From NCBI RefSeq assembly GCF_029227915.1, contig NC_079878.1, positions 1,366,001 through 1,426,000 of the forward strand: 60,000 nt of DNA, given 5' to 3'. The translations under genes were made by a program, and so were the position numbers. Below, piece by piece: positions 14,497 to 24,166 of this stretch. Source of the stretch: Hydractinia symbiolongicarpus. Its lineage: Eukaryota > Cnidaria > Hydrozoa > Anthoathecata > Hydractiniidae. The number at the start of each line of letters is the position of its first letter. Within the stretch, counting starts at the first letter, position 1. The notes beneath the pieces are model-generated. The model searched no databases, was not told the DNA's origin, and worked only from the letters and a program-made list of their open reading frames with translations.

Positions 14497-16370
14497 GAAT
14501 TGGAGCGTAATGTTAGAAGTATACTTAAAAAACTTACACCTCAAAAGTTTAAAACTTTGGTTGCTAAAATGTTGGAATTAAACATAGATAATGAAAAGAA
14601 ATTACAATCAGCTGTAGATTTGATATTTGAATTTGCTGTCAGTGTACCTCTCTACGTCGTTGCCTATGCCAACATGTGCAGAGTTCTTACAGATAATGTA
14701 AGTAAATTTCTCATATTTTAACAGGAAAATGTTGCTTGTAGTATGTGTTAAATTTATCTACTGTTATTCATTTAGTTCAAATTTTCTGCTACAAATACAG
14801 CCGAAAAAACGTCGACAAGTACAGTTACGTTTAGAAAGGTTTTACTAAATAAATGTAAAATGGAATTTGAAAAAGGGAGTTCAGATGAAAAATTGTTGGA
14901 GGAAGATAGGCTTAAAAAGTTTGAAACAGTAAGTGGTACATATGTAACAACATACGCATGGAGTTGTATGTGCATTTGTAAATAATTGTATATACAATCA
15001 TGTTTGTGAAAGTTTGTAAAAGCCACAAAATGCAATTGCAACAAAAATTATAAAAAGAATGTCGAAATCTATTTTATTTGATGATAACAATAAATAAGAA
15101 AGTCAGAAATTCTGTAAAACAGATAAATTTTTCTACGAATTAAAGTTTTGCTAATTTTGGCCTAACTTATAAAATTGAACCCATAAAAACTTTTGTTTCC
15201 ATAGTTTAATGCAACTAGATGTGCAAATTTAAAAACCTTTAAAATTTTGTGGTGATATTTCTGTTTATTTCTTTTTCTAAGAATAAATAGGGTGTGAATG
15301 TACTATGATGATAAAGATTCCCCTTCACGTTATTTTCATACATGAAAAATCTTTTCTGAGTATACATCTACACACCTAAGTAACAGGTTAGTTAGAGTTA
15401 AGTTTTTTAATTTAAAAAAATCTGACATTCATTTTTATAGGAAGAAGAGAAAAAGGCATGGGAAGAAGAACTTAATTATAGAGAAATGATGAACAGAAGA
15501 AGAATGCTTGGAAATATCCGTTTCATAGGTGGACTATTTAAATTAAAGGTGAGCTGAATTTGTATAATACAAACTTTTTAGGGTTAGTGTGTCTAGTGTT
15601 TAAGGAAATGATAACCCTCTTAAGGGTCTTTCTTTAAATTTAATTCTTTTGTATATTGTTTTTAAGTTTTTAATAAAATATTAAAAATCTTTATTGGTAA
15701 GAGGGAGTAATTGAGAAAAAAAATCTCTTTTATATTTATTTTTTTCAAAATTGTGTTTAAAACATCAAATCCCTTAAAATTTCTTGAATATTTTTACTGT
15801 ACGTGAAAATTAAGGAGAGTTAAGAAAAACTGTTATCAGTGTAACAAAACTAAACTCAGAATCATGAGAAAATATCTTTAATTTGTAAGAAAATATTTTT
15901 GATACATTCATGGCGTTTAATTGGTTGTAGCATTTCTCCGGCGTCCTTTTTAGCAGGAAAAAATTCTTTATCTGCTATTTATAAATTTTCGAAAACCAAC
16001 CTCCATTTTGCCTTAAAAGCACAAAAACAAATTTGTTGTAATAGTTATATCACAGGCTACAAAACATGGAAAGCGAGGACATATATAGTTATACTTGATG
16101 CTTGAAATGAGAGAAATTAGTTTTAAGACGACTATTTTAACGCACGGTATGTTGTATTTTTCTAACAATAAGCTGTTTAACAAAACGTGTTGTTTTAAAA
16201 AAGTTTTCAGAACTGTATAAGAGCTTAGACCATAATATTTGTCAACAAACAAAAGTTTACTAATGGAATTGTTTCAGGAAATAATCTGTTTCTCATTTTT
16301 TTATTTTTGCCATAAAAATTATTCTAATCATTATTCTGTACTTTATTTGTGTGGCTTTCAGAATATACAT

Positions 16371-16398
16371 AGGGTTAGGGTTGTTAGGGTTATATTAA
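16371..16398 (+). repeat. Short interstitial TTAGGG-like telomeric repeat
   Basis: Within intron 3 of eIF4G copy 2 the sequence reads TAGGGTTAGGGTTGTTAGGGTTA. This is about three units of the metazoan telomere repeat with one interruption. It lies in the part of the intron that copy 1 does not share. It may be chance or a scar of double-strand break repair. Confidence 0.45.
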
Positions 16399-19300
16399 GG
16401 TTCAGGGGATTACTGTATCCCTTAAGTAACAGTTATAAAAACGTGTCATTGTCTACTATATTTGAACTTGCTTTATTTTAATTTTATCTGCAGCACATAT
16501 GGGAGTAAAAATATTTTCGAAATAAAGTTGTATGCAGAATGTTAAAAGAGTTTTTTTTGGGGGGGAAAGTTCATTAATTTCTTGACAGGTGGTATTTCTG
16601 CCAGAAATAATAGTATTTTATTTTAACCTCTGTTCTATAAGTTAGTTAATTTGTTTGTTAAACTGTGACAATATGTGGTCTCCTCAACCAGAAGGAAGGC
16701 ACTTAAGTCACAGATACCTGAAATTTTAATTTTCCCCCTTTCCTGGGGTAAGGATGCTAAAACAGGTAGATAAAGAAAACTGTTCAATATTTACATATTT
16801 ACTTCTCTTCTAAGGAGACATATTTATGCAACAAAATTTCAAGTATAGTAAATTGAAAATATTTTTTGTAAAAGCACAAGAAATGTTAACATAAATTCGA
16901 CATTTTTTTAAAAAATTATGACGAGATGAATAATCGCAACCCAGTATAATAATTATTGCGAAAGTTTTTTATAGTGGAACATCTGGCTATTTGGTTGACC
17001 TTAATTATAGTTATCCTGCCCTTAGCAAACCAGTACATTTGCTTTAGCCACATAACTTGTCCATAATATTATGCTATAATGCTATGCTACACCTAGCATG
17101 CGGTTTAGTGTCTACTTAATATTTATCTCATTGATAGAAGTGCTGCTCAATTTTATTTTAATTTTGCCACATTTCAACTATTGTCAACAAACAAATAGTT
17201 TCTTCGTCCATTTTTCTAAAACCAAGAAAGAACATACATCTTTTTAAATGTATTGTAAGAATGAAACCTAGATTTAGTACAACAGGTGAATGTGTTTGTT
17301 TACACTAGCAGCTGCCAATCTTAAAACAAAAAAGTGCTATCATTTTTTGAAGAAATATTTGCATGCTTTGTTGTTTAGATGATTTCGGAAAATATCATGC
17401 ATGATTGTATTTTAAAACTGCTGCGAGCCAAAAAGCAAGACTCTTTAGAAGACCAACTGGAATGCTTATGCAAACTTTTGTCAACAATAGGAAAAGACCT
17501 CGATCATGCAAAAGCTAAGGTATTGAATTTAGTTGTTGTTACGTCCATAGCTTTGAAGAAATCGGCATAATATTGACAAGCTAGTTCACTTTTACTCTCG
17601 TTTATTACAAAAGTTAGTCGTCATCATTTTACTTTTGTAAGTTAGCTCTGTGGGAATTCACTTTTTTTTATATTAAAATTTTCATAATGTTTATTCAAAG
17701 TACCACTAAGGTAAAGTTACAAGGGTTTATCTCTGACAAACTATACCACTGACTTAAATTGCTGTTTGCGATTTTTTGTAGGGGTTTGTTTAAATTTGGC
17801 ATTGTTTGCATATATAAAAAGCAAATCTAGAAATAAAAATTAATGTTGTCTTTGTAGTTGTGAAGTGGGTGGTATAAATAAATTTTTTTTAATATATCCT
17901 GCACAATCAATCTCGTTTTCATAGCCAAGAATGGACCAGTACTTTGTTCAAATTAACAAAATAATAGAGAAAAAGAAAATATCCTCTCGCATAAAATTTG
18001 CCCTGCAAGATGTAATGGATCTCAGAGTGAGAGATTGGGTGCCAAGACGCGATGAAGGAAACCCCAAAACCATTGATCAAATTCATAGGGAGGCTATACA
18101 GAAGGAGAAAAAAGAGGAAATGGCTCGTCAGCAAGACAAATTGCAACGAAAACTAGAACCAAGAGGCGGGAGAGGTAAACTTTCGTGTGCAAAAGTAAAT
18201 TTCTTAATTTATGTCATCTAATTATCATATTGATTGTACATATCATTTTGCATTTAGGTGGACGAGATAGTCCAAATGTACGATCAGGTGGCCCAAGTAG
18301 TGATGGGTGGACAAATGTTGCTGGTAAATCAAATCGTAGTACAACACCAATTGTTGCTAGTAAATTTAAATTGACAAAGGTCAGTTCTTCGTTTTCAATT
18401 TGTACCACTACAAAACTTAAAATAATTTTAAAGAATATCATAGCTATCTATAAAAGTATTGTTTTCAGTATTTTCTTCTGTTCTGAAGATGTAATTATAA
18501 TGGTAAAATACGTTTTTTAGTTTGTATTTTCTTTAAAAATGTACCTTTGTTATTGTTTGTAGAAAGTTACAGATTCAAATGAGATTTCGCTTGGACCAGG
18601 TGGTGGTAAACCTGGAGCATGGTCAAGAAAAGTGTAAGACAGATTGTTGTTTTTAAGTTGTTGTTCAGGTGCATGGCTGTGTATATACATTATTTAATTA
18701 CACAAAAAACTAACTGTTTAGTTGTGTTAATGTGCCATCACGCAGAAGAACTTCAACAAGTGGTTGTGAGCGAATGAGCAATGACGATGGCAGTAGTTCT
18801 GCTTTACAACCAGTTAAATATATGACTGGTCCATCTGAAGATACATACAGTGCACCTTCGTCAGGTGCTCAGACTCTGGTTGAAAAATCTCAATCGCCAG
18901 TTGCATTGATTACAGAAGAAAAGATGAGAAAAACTACTAAATCAACTGTGGAAGAATATTTGAGTTGTGGAGATGTAAAGGTTAGTGCCTGGTCCCTTTT
19001 CCATTAAGATATTGTTTGACATACGTCGTACTTATGTTTGCTTTTGTTTCCAGGAAGCTCTGTTGTGTATAAAAAAATTGAGTTGTCCGTCAATGCATCA
19101 TGTATTTGTTGAAGAGAGCATTTGCGTTGTCCTTGAGAAAAAAACCGAACATCGTCGTCTTGTAGGCACGTTGCTGCATTATTTTATTAAGGAGCAGTTA
19201 TTTAGCACAGAAGATATGTGTCAAGGGTACGTCGTTCTAGTGGTCACTAGCTCCATCCTTTTTTCAGGTTTTAAGCCCACTAGTGTATTCACGTGTATGT

Positions 19301-20213
19301 GTTGATTCTGGTAATAAATTGCAAAAAAGAATATTTTTACTTAAATGGAAATATGCTGGACTACCGAAGAAATAGTTTGTTTAGCTAAGTGAGTATATGC
19401 TTTGTAGGTTTGCGTCCGTGGTTAAACTAGCACAAGATTTGGCATGCGATGTGCCTTTTATATACAAATATTTTGGTGAAGTTCTCGGACCGGTCGTCTA
19501 TGATGGAACCCTACCTTTAAAGAAAGTAAAAGACACGCTAGAACCACTCGTTCAACAAAGTAAAGCAGAACTTGTAGTGGATGAAACGTTGTCTGTGGCT
19601 GTGGAACTTGCTGGGGTAAGAGAAATTATAAGTGCTCTTTGTCTCAACTGAGAAATATTCTAGTTGTATTTTCTGGTATTATTGTTGTGTTTCTAGCCTA
19701 GTTAACTAATGTTTTCTTTGAAACTAATAAAATTCAGTTTCTCTCGTACGAATGCTTGACGGAAACGAATGTGTCAGAGTAAAATCCCTGAAATTCAATT
19801 CCATCAATAAACACAAAATAATTTCTGACAGTGAACCCTGACTTAAAATCAACCGATGAGCACAAAGCCAGCGTCTTCACATCTTACCTTCTTATATATT
19901 ACGAAGAATAATTATATTTGTCCGAGTCAATAAGGCTATTCGCGCTTAAAACAAAGGGTTTCCAGATAATCTCTTGAAAGAGGAATTTCGTTTGCGTTTG
20001 CGACCCAGCGTAATTTTTCCCACCTCAACTATTCCGATTTCCTGCTGCTAACAAAATTACTCTGGCTAATGTGTTCTAGATTTTTTTGTTAGAAAAGGTC
20101 TAACACAACGGAGAATTCGGCGCTTTACAGAACCTATTACCTTAAGTGATTTTTGTTCGTATCAAAATGTACTGAAAATCCATAAGTATTCAGATTATGA
20201 ATTTGCCCACGCT

Positions 20214-20628
20214 AAAAGCTGATCTTCATTATGCGAATTTTAGTCGCTCTGGCTTTAGCTATCCGAGTGGACAATGCAAAGTAGATTTAAAAAGTTTTTC
20301 TAATGTAGTTCTCGTTTGTAAAGATGTAATCTCCATATGCCGTAGCGAAGTAAAGATGAGCAGCAAATGTTTAAAGTGAAAACATGGATTTATTATTCTT
20401 TTGCAGAAAAATATTTTCCCTATTTTTTCAGCATAATGTTTATAATTTTGATTCAGATTAGCCTCTAAACATTTGTGACGTTAAAGATCACCAACGATCG
20501 CTGAAGGAGTTCTAACTGTTTAAACTCCTTCGGCGATCTCAGCGAAAAGCTCATGTTACGCAATTTTACGTAAACAAACCTTTCGCTAGAATCGAGCGAC
20601 CAAAATTCGTTTAATGGAAATCGGCCTT
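20214..20628. mobile_element. MITE-like inverted-repeat element, copy 2 counterpart
   Basis: This is the homologue of the element at 11152-11520. The left arm reads AAAGCTGATCTTC followed by ATGCGAATTTTAGTCGCTC; the complement of the right arm reads AAGGCCGATTTCC followed by AACGAATTTTGGTCGCTC. An internal palindrome lies near 20496-20536 (GCTGAAGGAGTT and AACTCCTTCGGC). It is located where copy 1 has it, just before the W2 exon. Confidence 0.6.
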
Positions 20629-20863
20629 GGGAAAGAAATTTGTGGTATCTGTGAAATAAAATACACACACCTGAAAAATGAGCGGTTAATATTAGCGGTA
20701 GGCTGACATGAGGTGACTTTGATTGTTCACTTCTTTTCATGTGTTTAGATCTGCCACGAGTGTTGTTTGAAGATCTGTATCATGTGGAAGTGATCTGTTA
20801 AAAAGCCTATTACGATTGGGAGAAGAGTAAAGATTTTCCAGGCAGCAGAGGAGTTACGCTTAG

Positions 20864-21076
<213 letters not shown>

Positions 21077-22300
21077 TTATTGCAATTACTTTATGCCCCA
21101 CTCCCTTTATATAAATTTTATGTGAAACAGTTTTCAATGTGTTTTTGTACGTGTCCTCGTGCCGTGTTATTTATTGTGTCTGTTTCGTGGAATATTTCAG
21201 CGTTTTGGTCGACAGACAGAAAAAACAAAAAAATATCATGCTACATAATTGTCTAACCAAACGTGATACTTTTTTGTAAAATAATTTATGTGGAAGAGTA
21301 GTGGATCGGTTATTTAAGCGATCTGCTTGAAAGCCTTTTTTGCGATACTGCGCATTTGTAGATTTTGGTAACGTATAAATAAAAATTAAATTTAACCGTT
21401 TAGATTCAAGCGGGAAGTCTCCATTATTGTATTTCAAATATAGATTATATTGTATTTTTTATGAGAAAATACAGAAAGTATGGTTTGGCCAACAATTCAA
21501 TTTCTTTTGTTAATATCTCATTGATTGTTCTATATGAATTACGATACAATGACGCGCTTTGTATACCTTTTTAGTTGCGGCGGGTTTTAAAAGAAACAGT
21601 TCTATAAAAAACAATACCGTCATTATGCAGAGAAAGAAGAACAACTAGCTAACTACTCTGTATCTCTACCAGTGGCATGCAGTAAGAAGGGCTTGATGTG
21701 ACGTCACCAGAACTGCTAATCTTGCTCATAATATATCCCGATTATACTCAACCCTCATGATCAGATTTTTAGTTGCATTTTTGACCAAGAAACATTTACA
21801 AAGCTTTTATAGTCCTGAGCAAAAAATCTAAACAGCATCCCATGTTACTCGATCATAATATGAATCTCTTTTGTTTTTAACGTCTTTACCAAGATAACTA
21901 TGTTCAACATTTTGGTTGCAACGAGATATAATAAAACTTGTGCGCTACGTAAGTGCTAGGGCAATGTGTGTTCAAAGTCTGGAAGAAGGACGCTGTTATC
22001 TCTTCAAAAAGTAAGAAATGTGTGGTAACGGAGCGGAAAATAAAATGGTTTTGTATAACGTTATTTTCTGAATTAAACTAATCTAATAAACTCATATTTT
22101 ACATTATTGCGCAACCTCGTCTCAGGAAATCTTCTTGGATGAGGTTGTGCCTGTTCTCTCACGTCCTCCGAAATATCAGCCATGCGTAACATTTTATAAA
22201 AGGCACAATATAACACCCTCGCCCCCCCCCCCCCAGGGTTATTTGCCTTCTTGGTATAAGAGATGACGGCGCCGAAGAAGAAAAGTAATTGTTTTTTAAG
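21077..22300. repeat. 3' flank of eIF4G copy 2, homologous to 12030-13360
   Basis: Sequence after the Helitron end resumes homology with the 3' flank of copy 1 (TTTATATAAATTTTATGTGAAACAG blocks near 21110 and 12055, and further blocks to the GAAGAAGAAAA tract near 22275 and 13340). No ORF of interest. A run of 13 C residues lies at 22222-22234. Confidence 0.65.
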
Positions 22301-22529
22301 AAAAAAAATAAAAAATAAGAAAAACCTTTATTTTCATTCAAAATGTCAACAATGGAAATTTGCTAAAATAACATCTATAAAAATATTTGGTGTTTTGGCT
22401 CACCGGTTTTTTTTAGTCAATTTTTTGAACATTTGTCAGAAATCCTTTTTTTATCACTTAATGTTTTTGTAACAAAATCCGCCATCTTTATAGTTAATCG
22501 TTGCATATATTATGACGCGGACTAACGAA

Positions 22530-22942
22530 GCTCTTATGAAATCTGGTTTTAAGAAATTTATGAGGACATGTGCAGCAGAGCTGTTTAAGAGGAACCTTCT
22601 GTGTTCGAAGATGTCCCTGATCATCTCAAGACTTAGGACATGTGTAGCAGAGCTGTAGAAAGAATCCCCTGCATGCTCAAGCAAGTTCCGGATCAGTTCA
22701 AGACTTAGGACATGTGTAGTAGAGCTGTTTGAGTAGAACCATGGATACTCCAGTATATGCTTGAATGGTTTGGTACAATCCAAATTATGGAGAGAATCGA
22801 CTACTACCAAAATGATGATGCTTATTACCAGCAGAAAGCGCAGAAAGCTAGAATTAAGAAAGAGCTACTCGGATTAGCCTGCCATCCCGACAGAGTCGTA
22901 GACTGGTGCTTTCCAGAGGACGAGAAAGAGGATCTTGAATAA
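22530..22942 (+). pseudogene. Decayed tandem-repeat protein (KT-x-x-MC-x-x-AV...VPDxF repeats) with HPDR/WCFPEDE tail
   Basis: On the plus strand three repeats of about 25 residues can be read: EDMCSRAV...EDVPDHLKT, then DMCSRAVERIPCMLKQVPDQFKT (split here at KT), then DMCSRAV...WILQYMLEWF. The C-terminal part, open from 22757 to the stop at 22940-22942, contains QKARIKKELLGLACHPDR and WCFPEDEKEDLE. Repeats of this kind ending in a HPxR...WC.PEDEK tail are familiar from multicopy genes in cnidarian genomes; their function is unknown. Stops disrupt it: TAG after KT in two successive repeats, where the family has Gln, and TAA or TGA after AV in two repeats. The long open frame on the opposite strand across this region is an artefact of the repeats. 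Confidence 0.65.
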
Positions 22943-22984
22943 TTGTGCAAAAATATCTAGAGATTCGTAATGACACTATACAGG

Positions 22985-23012
22985 ATCTTATGCTTCATAA
23001 GAAGCATAAGAT
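22985..23012. repeat. Perfect 12-bp inverted repeat with 4-base loop
   Basis: ATCTTATGCTTC, then ATAA, then GAAGCATAAGAT. It lies between the decayed repeat-protein gene and the tiny Cys-rich ORF, in the place of a 3' end or terminator-like hairpin. Confidence 0.85.
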
Positions 23013-23018
23013 AAAGTG

Positions 23019-23099
23019 ATGGAACAACAATGTGACGACTGTGAACGCATACTTGATGAGTATGATAGATGCAAGTGTCGGAATTGCCCCATCATTTAA
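23019..23099 (+). CDS. Tiny Cys-rich ORF, 26 residues, zinc-binding-like
   Basis: ATG at 23019, stop at 23097-23099. The peptide has CDDC near its start and CKCRNC near its end, a spacing compatible with a small zinc knuckle or ribbon. It directly follows the hairpin at 22985-23012 and the decayed repeat protein. Not recognised as a named family. It may be the remnant of a larger exon or a chance ORF, but five cysteines in 26 residues is unusual. Confidence 0.3.
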   Translation: MEQQCDDCERILDEYDRCKCRNCPII

Positions 23100-23394
23100 A
23101 AAAAATTATAGTGGAAGTTGTCAATAAAACGAAAATCTTTATCGCCACCGTTCACGGAGTCTCAATCTTTTTCTTAACTTTCTTACTTGGCGTGTTTGTA
23201 ATTAAAATACCAGCTTGTTAAGTGTTCAAATTGTATTATGTTTGAAGCCATATCATTTTCACTTCGTTTCATATCATAAACAGCTTTTATTCCATGCAAT
23301 TGGTGAATATCTTCCCCTCCTGTGCAACGATTCGCGGTGCGCAACGATTAGAGAACTGACTATACCTGTTGCCTTCATCGTAAAGATCTTGAAA

Positions 23395-23722
23395 CGTTGA
23401 TCAAGAAAATGTATAGGATCATGTATCTTTGACAAACGGTTGCAGAGATATTTGGGTTTAAAGGTTTTTTGGTGACGTCACAAACCCGTCCATTCCGAAA
23501 CGGATTTGGGGCCACAGGTTTGGGAAACTTACCCAATTTGGTCCCAGGTGGTCCCTAGTTACCCACGCAGTGAAAAATGACTAACGTCACCACCTCGTTT
23601 CCAAGTTATTTGGCCTCAAAGTTTTGAGTGCACTGCAATGGCTTCATTAATTTAAATTAAGATATTGACGTTAAAGTAGTGATATTGAAATCGCGCTGCA
23701 ACGTCAGAAAATTTAACATTTG
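23395..23722 (-). repeat. Dispersed repeat, homologous to the interiors of the Helitrons at 56565-57818
   Basis: The reverse strand of this segment aligns by eye with 56690-56960 and 57330-57680: shared landmarks are TTGACGTTAAAGTA, GTGGATAACTAGGGA or its equivalent, CAATTTGGGTAA, TTTCGGAATGGACGGG, TGACGTCA and the TGTACATGATCCTATACATTTTC stretch. No hairpin or CTAG terminus is visible here, so this is a truncated copy. Confidence 0.6.
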
Positions 23723-23728
23723 AGTCAA

Positions 23729-23890
23729 TAGTTATAGAAGGTCGATTCTGGCGCACAATTCTAGCGCAGTCCATTTTTCATAAACTTTCACGCGTCACCC
23801 ACACCCGCCTGACGGATGAAATTTCGTAAATTTTTATAAAAAATGGACTGCGCCAGAAGTTATGCACCAGAAGTCGATCTTTTATAACTA
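23729..23890. mobile_element. 162-bp MITE with about 52-bp terminal inverted repeats
   Basis: The left arm reads TAGTTATAGAAGGTCGATTC and continues with TGGCGCACAA and GCGCAGTCCATTTTT. The complement of the right arm reads TAGTTATAAAAGATCGACTT followed by CTGGTGCATAA and GCGCAGTCCATTTTT. The element is nearly all inverted repeat with a loop of about 60 bases. Taking TA as duplicated target gives Tc1/mariner-like ends, but a palindromic TA end makes this ambiguous. No coding capacity. Confidence 0.75.
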
Positions 23891-23971
23891 CTACGAAAAT
23901 ACAAATACTCCCACCGGTTTTTCATTCCTTAATTACTTACTTAATCTCGTTCACCAAATCCGCTCGACGTC

Positions 23972-24055
23972 ATGAAATTAAAGAAAGGTAAAAAAAAATC
24001 ACGAAAGGGTAATCAAAAATCTAAGGCAGGTTTTTACGTTTTGAAAAAAGCCTAA
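23972..24055 (+). CDS. Short Lys-rich ORF upstream of the polymerase relic
   Basis: 27 codons from ATG at 23972. The peptide begins MKLKKGKKKSRKGNQKSKAG and is strongly basic. It lies about 110 bases before the first polymerase-related ORF on the same strand. It may be the remnant of a nuclear-localising N-terminus or a chance ORF; no family was recognised. Confidence 0.2.
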   Translation: MKLKKGKKKSRKGNQKSKAGFYVLKKA

Positions 24056-24166
24056 ATTAATCGAAACCGGAATGGGTAATGCTGTAAAAATCTATCATTT
24101 TGATGGTGGCGAAGCCTCGATGTAAATCGGTATGTAAGGATATTTAAAAGAAGTTAACGTAAGGTT

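Larger units (their letters stand above)
14497..20863 (+). pseudogene. Tandem eIF4G paralogue, 5'-less and C-terminally broken (copy 2)
   Basis: Exons homologous to copy 1 are at 14497-14697, 14776-14928, 15441-15548, 17379-17519, 17925-18174, 18258-18379, 18563-18633, 18722-18980, 19054-19226 and 19408-19615. They keep splice sites and join in frame over 1686 nt, 562 codons, covering MIF4G from LERNVRSILKKLTPQKF and the visible MA3 exons. Two exons carry in-frame losses relative to copy 1: 45 codons in the seventh and 12 in the eighth. A conserved MIF4G segment has changed (SVPLYVVAYANMC against [13 protein letters not shown]). The four exons that follow in copy 1 (9823-11055) are absent. 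The W2 exon remnant starts at 20749, has an in-frame TAA at 20799-20801, and is cut by a TCTG repeat at 20864. Splicing from 19615 to 20749 would also be out of phase. No 5' exons or promoter are visible. Probably a pseudogene; a truncated MIF4G-MA3 product cannot be excluded if it is transcribed. Confidence 0.85.

Noticed and set aside
22454-22810. Minus-strand ORF with THVLSLE repeats
   Set aside because: The plus strand carries the recognisable repeat protein (DMCSRAV...VPD); the minus frame is its antisense.
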